Positions 56,147 to 64,000 of a stretch of DNA of 64,000 nucleotides are shown in pieces. The position numbers and the translations under genes are program-made. The notes beneath the pieces were generated by a model. It saw only the letters and a program-made list of their open reading frames with translations, was not told the origin of the DNA and did no database searches. How positions within the stretch are numbered: position 1 is the first letter of the stretch; each line of letters begins with the position of its first letter. The stretch is from Pseudomonadota bacterium (GTDB taxonomy: Bacteria > Desulfobacterota > Binatia > Binatales > Binataceae): NCBI GenBank assembly GCA_021324855.1, contig JAJPIG010000012.1:59731-123730 (forward strand). Direction: 5' to 3'.

Positions 56147-57664
56147 CTACGGATTTCGCCACTTCCGCCCGTCGGCTTTGATCAGCGCCTCGCCGCCGTC
56201 CGGACCCCATCCGCCGGCGGGGTAGACCTCCATCGGGATCGCCGGATCGTCGCGCCATTGATCGAGAATCGGCTGCAGAAATTGCCACGAGAGACGCACG
56301 AACTCGCCGCTGATGAACAGCGTATGGTCGCCGATCATCATGTCGAGCAGCAGGCGCTCGTACGCATCGGGCGACGGGTCCGAGAATTCACGCTCGTAAC
56401 TCAGATTCATTCCCACCTGCCGGATGGCGAGGTCGAGGCCCGGTTCCTTGGCGAGCACGTCGAACGAGAAACCCTCGTCGGGCTGGATGCGCAGCGTCAG
56501 GACGTCCGGCGTCAGGCGCCCATCGCGATTGAACAGGATTGCGGGCACATCCTTGAACTGCACATAGATCGCGCTCGAGCGACGGGCGAGCCGTTTCCCG
56601 GTGCGCAGATAGAACGGCACCCCGGACCATCGCCAGTTGTCGATGAAGCATTTCAGCGCGACGTAGGTTTCAGTCCGCGAGTCGGGCGGCACGCCCTGCT
56701 CCTCGAGGTAGCCGCGCACCGGATGCCCATCGATCACCCCGCCCGCATAGCGCGCCCGCACCGCCATTGCGCGCACCTGCTCGTGCGCTATGGGGCGCAG
56801 CGATCTGATGGCGTCGAGTTTGGCGTTGCGCACCGCAGTCGCATCCAGCGACACCGGCGGCTCCATCGCGATCATCGCCAGCAGTTGCAACATGTGATTT
56901 TGCACCATGTCGCGCAGCGCGCCGGCCTGATCGTAGTAGGCGGCGCGCGTGCCCAGGCCCTCGTCCTCGGCGACCGTGATCTGCACGTGATCGACGTTGC
57001 GCGTGCCCCAGACGCGCTCGAAGATGCTGTTGGCGAACCGCAGCACCATCATGTTCTGCACGGTCTCTTTGCCCAGGTAGTGATCGATCCTGAAGATTTG
57101 CTGTTCGGCGCAATGCTGATGGAGCGTATGGTTGATTTCGAGCGCGCTCTTGAGGTCGTGTCCGATTGGTTTTTCGATCACCAGCCGGCTGAAATTTTCC
57201 CCCTCGGCCGGTCCGACTAGTCCCGCCGCCGAAAGCCGCTCGATCGTGTCGCGCAGCGCCTGCGGCGGAATCGAGAAGTAAAAGATTCGATTGGGCGGAA
57301 GCTTGCGCGCCGCCTCGATCTCCTCAAGCCGCCGGCGCAGGACCTTGAAGCCGTCCGGCTCGTCGAGCCCGCCGAGATAATCCAGATGCTTCGCGAACTC
57401 GCTCCAGCAGCACTCGTCGAGTTTGAGCCGCGAGTATCGTTTCACGCCGTCGCGCGCCGCAGTTCTGAACTCATCAGGAGTCATCGCGCGGCGCGCGAAG
57501 CCGAGCACGGTCGTTTCGGGGGCCATTAACCCCTGTCCGCACGCGCGCAGGTTGTAGAGCGCCGGCAGCAACTTGCGGCGCGCGAGATCGCCCGATGCGC
57601 CGAGTATCACGATCGTGCAGGGCGGGGCCGGTCGAATTTTTGAGATCGTCAGCGTCTGCGTCAT
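56147..57664 (-). CDS. zwf: Glucose-6-phosphate 1-dehydrogenase
   Basis: First step of the oxidative pentose phosphate route, yielding NADPH. 505 residues from ATG 57664: dinucleotide motif IVILGASGDLARRKLLPALYNL, the active-site RIDHYLGKETVQN, and VIEKPIGHDLKSA. 6-phosphogluconolactonase and gnd are not next to it. Divergent from the VanZ-like gene. Together with sthA it points to active control of NADPH supply. Confidence 0.96.
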   Translation of the reverse strand: MTQTLTISKIRPAPPCTIVILGASGDLARRKLLPALYNLRACGQGLMAPETTVLGFARRAMTPDEFRTAARDGVKRYSRLKLDECCWSEFAKHLDYLGGLDEPDGFKVLRRRLEEIEAARKLPPNRIFYFSIPPQALRDTIERLSAAGLVGPAEGENFSRLVIEKPIGHDLKSALEINHTLHQHCAEQQIFRIDHYLGKETVQNMMVLRFANSIFERVWGTRNVDHVQITVAEDEGLGTRAAYYDQAGALRDMVQNHMLQLLAMIAMEPPVSLDATAVRNAKLDAIRSLRPIAHEQVRAMAVRARYAGGVIDGHPVRGYLEEQGVPPDSRTETYVALKCFIDNWRWSGVPFYLRTGKRLARRSSAIYVQFKDVPAILFNRDGRLTPDVLTLRIQPDEGFSFDVLAKEPGLDLAIRQVGMNLSYEREFSDPSPDAYERLLLDMMIGDHTLFISGEFVRLSWQFLQPILDQWRDDPAIPMEVYPAGGWGPDGGEALIKADGRKWRNP

Positions 57665-57801
57665 CGAGATGGGCTCCGGGATGCCGGCTTGGCGCGGCCT
57701 CGATCGTCTGGCATAAATCGGGTCGGGAACGCTCCAATGACAACCTATTTTGTCACTCTGTTTACCGCGGAAACAGCTTCGCAAGCGTCGCCGCCGGCGT
57801 C

Positions 57802-58314
57802 GTGAGTGCCCCGAAGTCCGCAAGCCGGCGCATCTCGGCGCCGACGGCCGGCGGCGTTCCTGAAACGCATCCGATCCCGCGGCCGCGCCGTCACTGGTGG
57901 ATGGTCGCGATTTGGGTCGTCGTGCTCGCCCTGATGTCGACCCAGATCTTCACTTTCACGCGCACCTGGATCTACGTCGGCGACGCGCTTCATCTGGTGT
58001 TTCCGGGCGGAGTCTCGGACACCACCCAGTGGCTTACTCATCTGATCGTTCGCAAGCTGGCCCATTTCGGCGCCTACGCGATCTTCTTCCTCGTCTTGAT
58101 AATAGGACCGCTGCGCGGCCGGCCTTATTGGGCGCTGCTGATCTGCCTGATGCTCGCAACTGCCGATGAAACGCATCAGCTCTTCGTTCCCGGCCGCACC
58201 GGCTCGCCTTGGGATGTCGCGATCGATTTCACCGGCGCGATGTTCGGCTACTTCTTCCATTACGGTATCGAGGGCCGGCGGCTCTCAGATGCGGAGATCG
58301 TCGAGCGACGCTGA
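57802..58314 (+). CDS. VanZ-family membrane protein
   Basis: About 170 residues from GTG 57802 (a frame open to 57595 overlaps zwf). Four membrane segments; the family core is RKLAHFGAYAIFFLVLII and ADETHQLFVPGRTGSPWDVAIDFTGAMFG. Named after a teicoplanin-resistance protein, but most members are of unknown function. Its last 30 bases overlap the convergent GST gene. Confidence 0.8.
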   Translation: MSAPKSASRRISAPTAGGVPETHPIPRPRRHWWMVAIWVVVLALMSTQIFTFTRTWIYVGDALHLVFPGGVSDTTQWLTHLIVRKLAHFGAYAIFFLVLIIGPLRGRPYWALLICLMLATADETHQLFVPGRTGSPWDVAIDFTGAMFGYFFHYGIEGRRLSDAEIVERR

Positions 58315-58956
58315 AATCCGATCGATGCGGCCGTGAAAGGCGCGGAGATTCGGGAACTCGCGCGGCAGTTTCAGCTCGCCCGAAACCGCCAGAGTATAAA
58401 GCTGACCGTAAAGCGCAAAATCGGCCAGTCCGATGCGCCCCATCAGAAAGGCCTTGCCGGCCAGCGCCTCTTCAAACGGTTCCAACAGATTTGCAGCGCG
58501 CTCAGTGATCGCATCGCGCTCGCCTTCGGCCTGCGTGCAGAATCCGACGCCAAGAGTCTCATCCACGATTTGTCGAAAGGCGGCTTCGTGCTCCGCGCTG
58601 AGGCGTCGAAAATAGGCAACGAGATCGGGAATGGCGAGGCGCAACAACTCTGTCGCCACATCGTTCTGGATATAACGCTCGAGCGCGATCTGGAGTCCAC
58701 GCTGATCTGGCGGCATGATCGTCGGCTCGGGATAAAGTTCTTCGAGCCGCAGCGCGATCCGCTCGGCGGCAGCGATCGTTTCGCCGTTCGGAAGCGTCAG
58801 TTCCGCAACGAACGGAACGCCCGAGACCGCCAACTGTGCTTCGGATGCGGCCACATCGAGATCGACGGTCTCGAACTCGATGCCCTTGTAATGCAGCAGC
58901 TTGCGCACCATCGCGCCGCATGCGCTGGTCGGAAATTGCCGGAGCTTTGCGGACAT
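58285..58956 (-). CDS. Glutathione S-transferase family protein
   Basis: 223 residues. Thioredoxin-like N-terminal domain (FPTSACGAMVRKLLHYKGIEFETVDLD, then GVPFVAELTLPNGETIAAAERIALRLEELYP) with cis-Pro after GV, and an all-helical C-terminal domain ending GKAFLMGRIGLADFALYGQLYTL. Ser/Cys at positions 11-13 could be the catalytic residue. Substrate unknown. Confidence 0.88.
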   Translation of the reverse strand: MSAKLRQFPTSACGAMVRKLLHYKGIEFETVDLDVAASEAQLAVSGVPFVAELTLPNGETIAAAERIALRLEELYPEPTIMPPDQRGLQIALERYIQNDVATELLRLAIPDLVAYFRRLSAEHEAAFRQIVDETLGVGFCTQAEGERDAITERAANLLEPFEEALAGKAFLMGRIGLADFALYGQLYTLAVSGELKLPREFPNLRAFHGRIDRISASLDDLRI

Positions 58957-58986
58957 CGGTTATCTCTTAACTCAACGCAATTATAT

Positions 58987-59706
58987 CTATTGATGCTTCA
59001 GCGGGGGGAGACCGAGTGCGTGGCGCACCTCGGCGGTGGCGCGCGAGAAGTCGGCTTCGAAGCGCGGATCGTGCAGCATCACGTTATCGATCACGGAGCC
59101 GCAGATTTTTCCGGCTTCCAGATCGCTCGGATAGTGGACTCCCGCGATCACGCGATTCTCCGCGAACTGGCCCGCGCGCTCGAAAATCGCCTCGGCTTTT
59201 TCGGGAACCATCTGCGCCAGCAGAATCGCAGTTGCGTAGGCGAAGGTCGAATGCCCGCTCGGATACGACTCATACGGCGACCCGCCCAATATGGGATGCA
59301 CTTCGTGATCGACGACGAATGGCCGCGGGCGATGAAAGTGCTGCTTGGCGGATTCGATTGCGCGATCGTCGTCATACGCCGTCCGAGCGAAGAACTGGGT
59401 CGCAAACGGCAGATTCTCCGGCCTGAACCCGGGACCCATCACGTTCGCAAAGCGAAACACCGAAAGGTGCGAATCGGCCCTGGCCGCGGCGGCTTCGCCC
59501 GGCGTTCGATCGCGCTGTGCATCGAGCACCGCCTTTAGGTCGGCTTTGCCCGCGGCTGAGTCAGGCGCGGGCGGCGGCTGCAGGAGCTTTGCGCAGTCGA
59601 CCTCCGCGGGAGTGACGTAGTAATCGGCCGCGATCGAGCGACATGCACCCGCGAGGAGCGCGCTCACGGTCAAGATTCCGATTAGCGCAACCATTCTTCG
59701 CTTCAT
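58987..59706 (-). CDS. PAP2-family acid phosphatase (class A, PhoN-like)
   Basis: 239 residues from ATG 59706, signal peptide at about 5-27. The three PAP2 motifs are visible: KQHFHRPRP, YPSGHSTFAYA, and RVIAGVHYPSDLEAG. It also has the N-terminal YYVTPAEVDCAKLLQPPP typical of class A nonspecific periplasmic phosphatases. The protein likely frees phosphate from organic esters outside the cell. Confidence 0.9.
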   Translation of the reverse strand: MKRRMVALIGILTVSALLAGACRSIAADYYVTPAEVDCAKLLQPPPAPDSAAGKADLKAVLDAQRDRTPGEAAAARADSHLSVFRFANVMGPGFRPENLPFATQFFARTAYDDDRAIESAKQHFHRPRPFVVDHEVHPILGGSPYESYPSGHSTFAYATAILLAQMVPEKAEAIFERAGQFAENRVIAGVHYPSDLEAGKICGSVIDNVMLHDPRFEADFSRATAEVRHALGLPPLKHQ

Positions 59707-59854
59707 CGAAACACCTCTGGAAACGAATCCAACCCTGGGCAGCATCGCCAGGCTTCAGTTCCGCACGGACCGCATGAACCCGGCGATCGAATCGGCCCGA
59801 TGCGCAGTTTCCGCTCGAATGAACACCCGATTATACTCGATGACGCCATCGTTG

Positions 59855-59880
59855 CCCGAGGAGAAACCCCGAGGAGAAAC
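59855..59880 (+). repeat. Perfect 13-base tandem repeat with two Shine-Dalgarno boxes before ubiD
   Basis: The unit cccgaggagaaac occurs twice back to back (59855-59867 and 59868-59880), just before the ATG at 59883. Each unit has GAGGAG; the upstream one is about 20 bases and the downstream one about 6-9 bases from the start. Confidence 0.9.
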
Positions 59881-59882
59881 TC

Positions 59883-61355
59883 ATGAATGAACCGAATGCC
59901 GCCCCGGCTCAAGCGGCCGGCGACCTGCGCGACTTTCTTCAGCTTCTGGAGCGGGAGGGCGAACTCCGCCGCGTCAGCACTGAGATCGATTGGCGTTACG
60001 AGATGGGAGCTGTCAGCCGCGTGATCTGCGAGCGCGCGGGACCTGCGCCGTGGTTCCAGAACGTCAAGGGTTATCCCGATCAGTCGGTCGCGGCGGTGCT
60101 GTTCGGTCCGGGGCACGCGGCGCCGCTCGCGCGCATCGCGCTGACCCTAGGCCTCGACAAGCGGACGCCGACGCTGGACGTGATCGAAGAACTTCGCCGG
60201 CGTTTCCAGCAGCCGCGCAAGCCTTCGCTGGCGCCGGCCGAAAGCGCGCCCTGCAAGGAAATCATTTTGCGCGGCGATGACATCAATCTGCTCAACTTCC
60301 CGGTGCCGTGGATCAAGGAGATCGATGGCGGACGTTATATCGGGAGCTGGGACATCGTCGTCACGCGCGATCCCGACACCAACTGGGTCAACTGGGGCAT
60401 CTACCGATGCCAGCTCAAGGACGAACGCAGCTTCGCGGTGCTGCTTTTACCGCAGGGCCAGCACGGCGGTGCAATCCTGCGCAAGTACGAACAGCGCGGC
60501 GAATCGATGCCGATCGCGCTCGTGATCGGCGCGGATCCTGCCTGCCATCTGGCGGCCAGCGCGCCGCTCGATCATGGCATGAGCGAACGCGAAGTCGCGG
60601 GCGGAATCCGTGGACGCGGAATCGAGCTGGTGAAGTGCGAAACCGTCGATCTCGAAGTCCCGGCCAGCGCCGAGATTGTGATCGAAGGTGAAGTGATTCC
60701 CGGCGAGCGCGTCGACGAGGGGCCCTTTGGTGAATACACCGGCCATGCGACGGGGCAGGGACGCGCGCCGCTGGTGCGCGTCAAATGCATTACGCATCGC
60801 CGCAAGCCGATCTTCACGATGGCCAACATGGGCAAGCTCCACGATGACAGCGCGTGCTGCGTCACCGTGATGAGCGCCGCGGTCGCGCGCAATCGGCTCG
60901 AGGCGCACGGTCTGCCGGTGCGCGCGATCTACTACTACATCCCGGAAATCCCGGTCATCTCGCTCGCGGCGCGCCCCGGGCTCAAAAAACAGATCGTCGC
61001 GACGCTGCTCGGCGGCGAGCGCATGATCACCTCGGGCATCGTGTTCGTCGATGAGGACGTCGATCCGAGCAATCTCGAAGATGTCTGGTGGGCAATCACC
61101 ACCCGGATGCATCCCGAGAGCTACGAGGTCGTACGCGGGGTGCCGATGAACGCGCTGCATCCGTGGCTCCGGCCCGAGGATCGCGCGCGCCGCGAGACCA
61201 GCATGTGGATCATGGATGCCACCATTCCGCACGACTGGCCCCCCGAGTACCGAAGCCGCCACGCCGCGCCCGCCGATTATCTCCATTCGTGGTCGGAAGG
61301 GACGCGCGCGATGGTGGCGCGGCGATGGAAGGACTACGGCTACGGCGACATCTGA
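59883..61355 (+). CDS. UbiD-family prenylated-FMN decarboxylase
   Basis: 490 residues: LRDFLQLLEREGELRRVSTEIDW, the substrate/cofactor region NWVNWGIYRCQLKDERS, VIEGEVIPGERVDEGPFGEYTGH, and PIFTMANMGKLHDDS. The active-site Glu-Arg-Glu set is expected in these blocks. Needs prenyl-FMN from a UbiX partner, which is not adjacent. Substrate could be a polyprenyl-hydroxybenzoate, aromatic acid or unsaturated acid. The hydrolase gene follows 10 bases later. Confidence 0.92.
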   Translation: MNEPNAAPAQAAGDLRDFLQLLEREGELRRVSTEIDWRYEMGAVSRVICERAGPAPWFQNVKGYPDQSVAAVLFGPGHAAPLARIALTLGLDKRTPTLDVIEELRRRFQQPRKPSLAPAESAPCKEIILRGDDINLLNFPVPWIKEIDGGRYIGSWDIVVTRDPDTNWVNWGIYRCQLKDERSFAVLLLPQGQHGGAILRKYEQRGESMPIALVIGADPACHLAASAPLDHGMSEREVAGGIRGRGIELVKCETVDLEVPASAEIVIEGEVIPGERVDEGPFGEYTGHATGQGRAPLVRVKCITHRRKPIFTMANMGKLHDDSACCVTVMSAAVARNRLEAHGLPVRAIYYYIPEIPVISLAARPGLKKQIVATLLGGERMITSGIVFVDEDVDPSNLEDVWWAITTRMHPESYEVVRGVPMNALHPWLRPEDRARRETSMWIMDATIPHDWPPEYRSRHAAPADYLHSWSEGTRAMVARRWKDYGYGDI

Positions 61356-61365
61356 CGCATCGGCG

Positions 61366-61977
61366 ATGCTGCGTGACGGCCCGCGCACGGCGCGGGTCAC
61401 GTTGATGCTGGCTCACGGAGCGGGCGCGCCGATGGACTCGCCGTTCATGAACGTCATCGCGCGCGGCGTCGCGCGGCGCGGCATCCGTGTGCTGCGCTTC
61501 GAGTTTCCGTACATGGCCGCGCGCCGCAAGGGCGGCAGGGGCGGCGCGCCCGATCGCGAACCGGTTCTGATCGACGCGTGGCGCAGCGCGATCGCAAGCG
61601 TCCGCGATGCGGAGAAGCTCGTGATCGGCGGCAAATCGCTCGGCGGACGCATCGCGAGCATGGTCGCGGACGAGGCCGGCGTGGCGGGTCTGGTATGCCT
61701 CGGCTATCCGTTCCATCCGCCGGGCAATCCGGCGCGCGCCCGCATCGCGCACCTGGAGCATCTGCGCACGCCCGCACTGATAGTCCAGGGCACGCGGGAT
61801 TCTTTCGGGCGTCCCGACGAAATTTCGCATTACCCGCTCTCGCGCAGCATCCGGATCGTCTGGATCGAGGACGGCGATCATTCCTTCAGGCCGCGCGCGT
61901 CGTCCGGCCGCACGGAGGCCGAAAATCTCAACCAGGCGGTCGCGCGGGTCTCGGAGTTTATCGAGGGACTGAGCTAG
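61366..61977 (+). CDS. Alpha/beta hydrolase of the KANL3/Tex30-like family
   Basis: 203 residues from ATG 61366: LMLAHGAGAPMDSPFMNVIARGVARRGIRVLRFEFPYM, nucleophile Ser in IGGKSLGGRIASMVADEA, then LVCLGYPFHPPG, LIVQGTRDSFG and the His in IEDGDHSFRPR. The triad is intact. Probably co-transcribed with ubiD. Confidence 0.86.
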   Translation: MLRDGPRTARVTLMLAHGAGAPMDSPFMNVIARGVARRGIRVLRFEFPYMAARRKGGRGGAPDREPVLIDAWRSAIASVRDAEKLVIGGKSLGGRIASMVADEAGVAGLVCLGYPFHPPGNPARARIAHLEHLRTPALIVQGTRDSFGRPDEISHYPLSRSIRIVWIEDGDHSFRPRASSGRTEAENLNQAVARVSEFIEGLS

Positions 61978-62011
61978 TCTTCCGATCATCCAAAAAACCG
62001 GGAGCAGTCAG

Positions 62012-62782
62012 ATGGGCAAAGGACATCAGGACAAGGTCGCGGTGATTACCGGGGCGGCCTCGGGCCTGGGCGAGGCGTTCGCGATGCGTCTTGTCGACGA
62101 CGGCGTGCGTGTCGTTACGGTCGATTTGAAACCGGCCGAGAAAGCGCTCGCTCACGCCAAGGCGGCCGGCCGCGAGGCGCTCGACGTGCGCTGCGACATC
62201 ACGGTTCCGGAGCAGGTCGACGCGATGGCGAAGCAGGTGCACGAACGGTTCGGCCGCTGCGACATCCTGGTCAACAACGCCGGCATCTATCCGAATCAGT
62301 ATTTCGATCAGATCACGCTCGCCGATTGGCGGCGCGTGATGGCGGTGAATCTCGATGCGATGTTTCTGCTTGCCAAAGCGTTCGTGCCGGGGATGCAGCA
62401 GCGGCGCTGGGGCAGGATCGTGAACCTCGCCTCGAACACCTTCGGGATGGTTGTCGAAGGACTGGTGCATTACGTTGCGAGCAAGGCCGGCGTGATTGGA
62501 TTCACGCGCGCGCTCGCCACCGAGATGGGCCCCTACGGCATCACGGTCAACGCGATCTGTCCGAGCCTGACGCGCACGCCCGGTACGCTGTCATTCAACC
62601 AGATTCCGGGCGAGATGACCTCGCAGCAGTTCTTCGAGCTGGTGGCGAATCTCCAGGCGATCAAGCGCGTCGAGGAGCCGTCCGATCTGGTGGGTGCGGT
62701 TTCGTTTTTGACCAGCGACGATTGCACGTTCATCACGGGGCAGACGCTTTACGTCGACGGCGGCCTGGTCCGCGCCGCGTAA
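62012..62782 (+). CDS. Short-chain dehydrogenase/reductase
   Basis: 256 residues, classical SDR: AVITGAASGLGEAFAM, NNAG, catalytic Ser in NLASNTFG, YVASK with Tyr and Lys, and the end FITGQTLYVDGG. Uses NAD(P)H on a hydroxy/oxo compound; substrate not known. Its stop codon touches the RutA-like stop codon with no base between them (TAA then TCA). Confidence 0.93.
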   Translation: MGKGHQDKVAVITGAASGLGEAFAMRLVDDGVRVVTVDLKPAEKALAHAKAAGREALDVRCDITVPEQVDAMAKQVHERFGRCDILVNNAGIYPNQYFDQITLADWRRVMAVNLDAMFLLAKAFVPGMQQRRWGRIVNLASNTFGMVVEGLVHYVASKAGVIGFTRALATEMGPYGITVNAICPSLTRTPGTLSFNQIPGEMTSQQFFELVANLQAIKRVEEPSDLVGAVSFLTSDDCTFITGQTLYVDGGLVRAA

Positions 62783-63850
62783 TCAGCGCGCGCGGCATCG
62801 GAGCCGCGGCATGATCTTTTCGCCGAAATCGCGGATGCCGGCGACGAAATCGGGAAAGCTCAGCAGCAGACCATCGACGCCGGATTCCTCCGCAATTCGA
62901 TCTATCTCGCGCGCCGCGCTCTCGTATGAGCCTAGGATCACAGGCGTGCCCATAAACACCAGGTTGCCAAGCTCGACCGGCCGTTCCATCCCGGTCCTGA
63001 GTGCTTCACTGGTGCCGCCCGGATTGGTGTCGAGCGACGCGCTCGCGAGCACGTTGCGAATCGCTCCTATGTCGGCGCCAGCGATGATGTCGTCGGCCTG
63101 GCGGCGAGCGGCGGCGTCGGTGTCGGCGGCGATCAGCACAAACTGCGCATAAGTGCCGACCTTGCGGCCGCGCTCGCGCGAATGATTTTTGAGCTGCGCG
63201 CCGATTGTTTTGAGCTTTTCAGCATCCGCGGTGACGAAATTGTGATCGCCCAGCTCGGCCGTGAAGCGCATTCCGCGCGGCGAGCTTCCGGCGCATACGA
63301 TCGGCACTTCATGCCTCGGCGTCGGCAGGCATCGGCAGTCCGGCAGATCGAAAAACTTTCCACGATGCGACACGTGTCCATCGCGCCATAGCGCTTTCAT
63401 GATCTGCAGATACTCGGTCGCGTAGTCATAGCGTTGATCGTAGTACTGATCGCCGGGCCATAGACCCATCTGCTGATACTCGGGCCGGTTCCATCCGGTC
63501 ACGATGTTCAAGCCGCAGCGGCCGCCGCTGATGTCGTCGATGGTCGCGACCATCCGCGCCGCGACGGCGGGATGCATGCTCAGGATGCCGACGCTCGGAA
63601 AGAGTTCGACGCGCGAAGTGTCGCGTGCCAGCGCGGCCATCAAAGTGAACGACTCTAGGCAGGCGTCCCAATAGCCGCCTTCGCCGCCGAAGCCGCGAAA
63701 CTTGATCATCGAGAGCGCGAAATCGAGACCCTGGCGCTCGGCCTCGACGGTGATCGCGCGATTGTGCTCGTAGGTCGGGGGATACTGCGGGCTTCGGGTG
63801 GACAGGATGTAGCCGTTGGTGCCGTTGGGAAGAAAGACCCCGAACTTCAT
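62783..63850 (-). CDS. RutA-like LLM flavin monooxygenase
   Basis: 355 residues. GVFLPNGTNGYILSTRSPQYPPT, DFALSMIKFRGFGGEG, ESFTLMAALARDTSRVEL, DDISGGRCGLNIVTGWNRPEYQQMG, WPGDQYYDQRYDYATEYLQI and the C-terminal GSYESAAREIDRIAEESGVDGLLLSF all resemble the pyrimidine oxygenase RutA, which opens the uracil ring. No rutB-G genes are seen in the window, though an upstream gene on the same strand is cut off by the edge. Substrate is therefore only inferred. Confidence 0.87.
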   Translation of the reverse strand: MKFGVFLPNGTNGYILSTRSPQYPPTYEHNRAITVEAERQGLDFALSMIKFRGFGGEGGYWDACLESFTLMAALARDTSRVELFPSVGILSMHPAVAARMVATIDDISGGRCGLNIVTGWNRPEYQQMGLWPGDQYYDQRYDYATEYLQIMKALWRDGHVSHRGKFFDLPDCRCLPTPRHEVPIVCAGSSPRGMRFTAELGDHNFVTADAEKLKTIGAQLKNHSRERGRKVGTYAQFVLIAADTDAAARRQADDIIAGADIGAIRNVLASASLDTNPGGTSEALRTGMERPVELGNLVFMGTPVILGSYESAAREIDRIAEESGVDGLLLSFPDFVAGIRDFGEKIMPRLRCRAR

Positions 63851-63902
63851 TCGAGCAGCGTAACGCGCGCGCGAGCGGCGCGTCCATAGCGAAGGCGATC
63901 TG

Positions 63903-64000
63903 TCAACTCGGCCGCGCCATCACCTGGCCGGTCTGACTGGTGTCATAGGCGCATAGCGCCGCGAGTTCGGTGCGCAGACGATCCGAATTGAGCGCATCGA
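63903..64000 (-). CDS. C-terminal end of an unidentified gene (cut by window edge)
   Basis: A minus-strand frame is open from the window edge for 31 residues (DALNSDRLRTELAALCAYD and beyond, ending QVMARPS) and stops at 63903-63905. It lies 52 bases upstream of the RutA-like gene, in the same direction, so the two may be co-transcribed. Too short to identify. Confidence 0.4.
   Translation of the reverse strand, partial: DALNSDRLRTELAALCAYDTSQTGQVMARPS

Noticed and set aside
57595..57801. Longer N-terminus for the VanZ-like protein
   Set aside because: Those codons overlap the 5' part of zwf on the other strand and encode no membrane or domain feature.
61519..61549. 9-bp inverted repeat in the hydrolase gene at 61366 as another palindromic element
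   Set aside because: Short arms with a 13-base loop are expected by chance at this GC content.

Overview
The window is 64 kb of GC-rich bacterial chromosome with tightly packed genes, many overlapping by 1-14 bases. The cell is a diderm: it carries lpxD, a heptosyltransferase, lptB, a BamA/TamA-like barrel, an RND pump and several signal-peptide or lipobox proteins. Asn/Gln-tRNA amidation uses GatCAB. Other content includes MenA-like prenyltransferase, actinobacterial-type inositol-phosphate synthase, several LLM flavin monooxygenases, CaiB/BaiF CoA-transferases, UbiD and ferredoxin/Mrp proteins. This mix resembles uncultured deltaproteobacterium-like soil lineages such as Candidatus Binatota; that placement is an inference from gene content, not from a marker phylogeny. 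No rRNA, tRNA, CRISPR array, transposase or phage gene was found.

Layout. 0-8 kb: proton-pumping pyrophosphatase (hppA), a small membrane protein overlapping an MFS transporter, then a co-directional run of enoyl-CoA hydratase, nitronate monooxygenase-like protein, Mrp and a 2x[4Fe-4S] ferredoxin. 8-14.3 kb: inositol-phosphate synthase, coaBC, type-4 uracil-DNA glycosylase, NfeD, slipin, histidine phosphatase. 14.3-16.2 kb (minus): recO and a MoxR ATPase. 16.3-22.4 kb: CoA-transferase, tldD, pmbA, then a convergent ThDP enzyme. 22.6-27.2 kb: outer-membrane barrel and gatB-gatA-gatC (minus). 27.2-35.3 kb: an accessory block (two small hypotheticals, an orphan RND permease, soluble transhydrogenase, a degenerate PLD-like secreted protein) containing a fossil junction of a tandem duplication. 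35.3-43 kb: yraN-serS, lptB, a nucleoside deoxyribosyltransferase-like protein, LLM oxidoreductase, alpha/beta hydrolase, second CoA-transferase, SRPBCC protein. 43-45.9 kb (minus): maf-yggS-proC-yggT-DUF167, mostly overlapping. 45.9-51.6 kb: lytic transglycosylase, DUF429-like protein, HAD phosphatase, MenA-like prenyltransferase, lipoprotein. 51.6-54 kb (minus): lipoprotein, lpxD, heptosyltransferase. 54-64 kb: LLM oxidoreductase, secreted beta-helix protein, zwf, VanZ-like, GST, PAP2 phosphatase, UbiD, hydrolase, SDR and a RutA-like monooxygenase.

Two patterns are not explained by ordinary gene annotation. (1) A mosaic at 32464-32767 joins a decayed copy of the yraN 5' end to a decayed copy of the gatC 5' end across a 5-bp microhomology. 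This is the junction expected from tandem duplication of everything between gatC and yraN. (2) Long perfect inverted repeats with 0-4 base loops lie in frame inside three unrelated genes (type-4 UDG, tldD, DUF429-like), in low-complexity linkers. They look like an intragenic palindromic repeat family.
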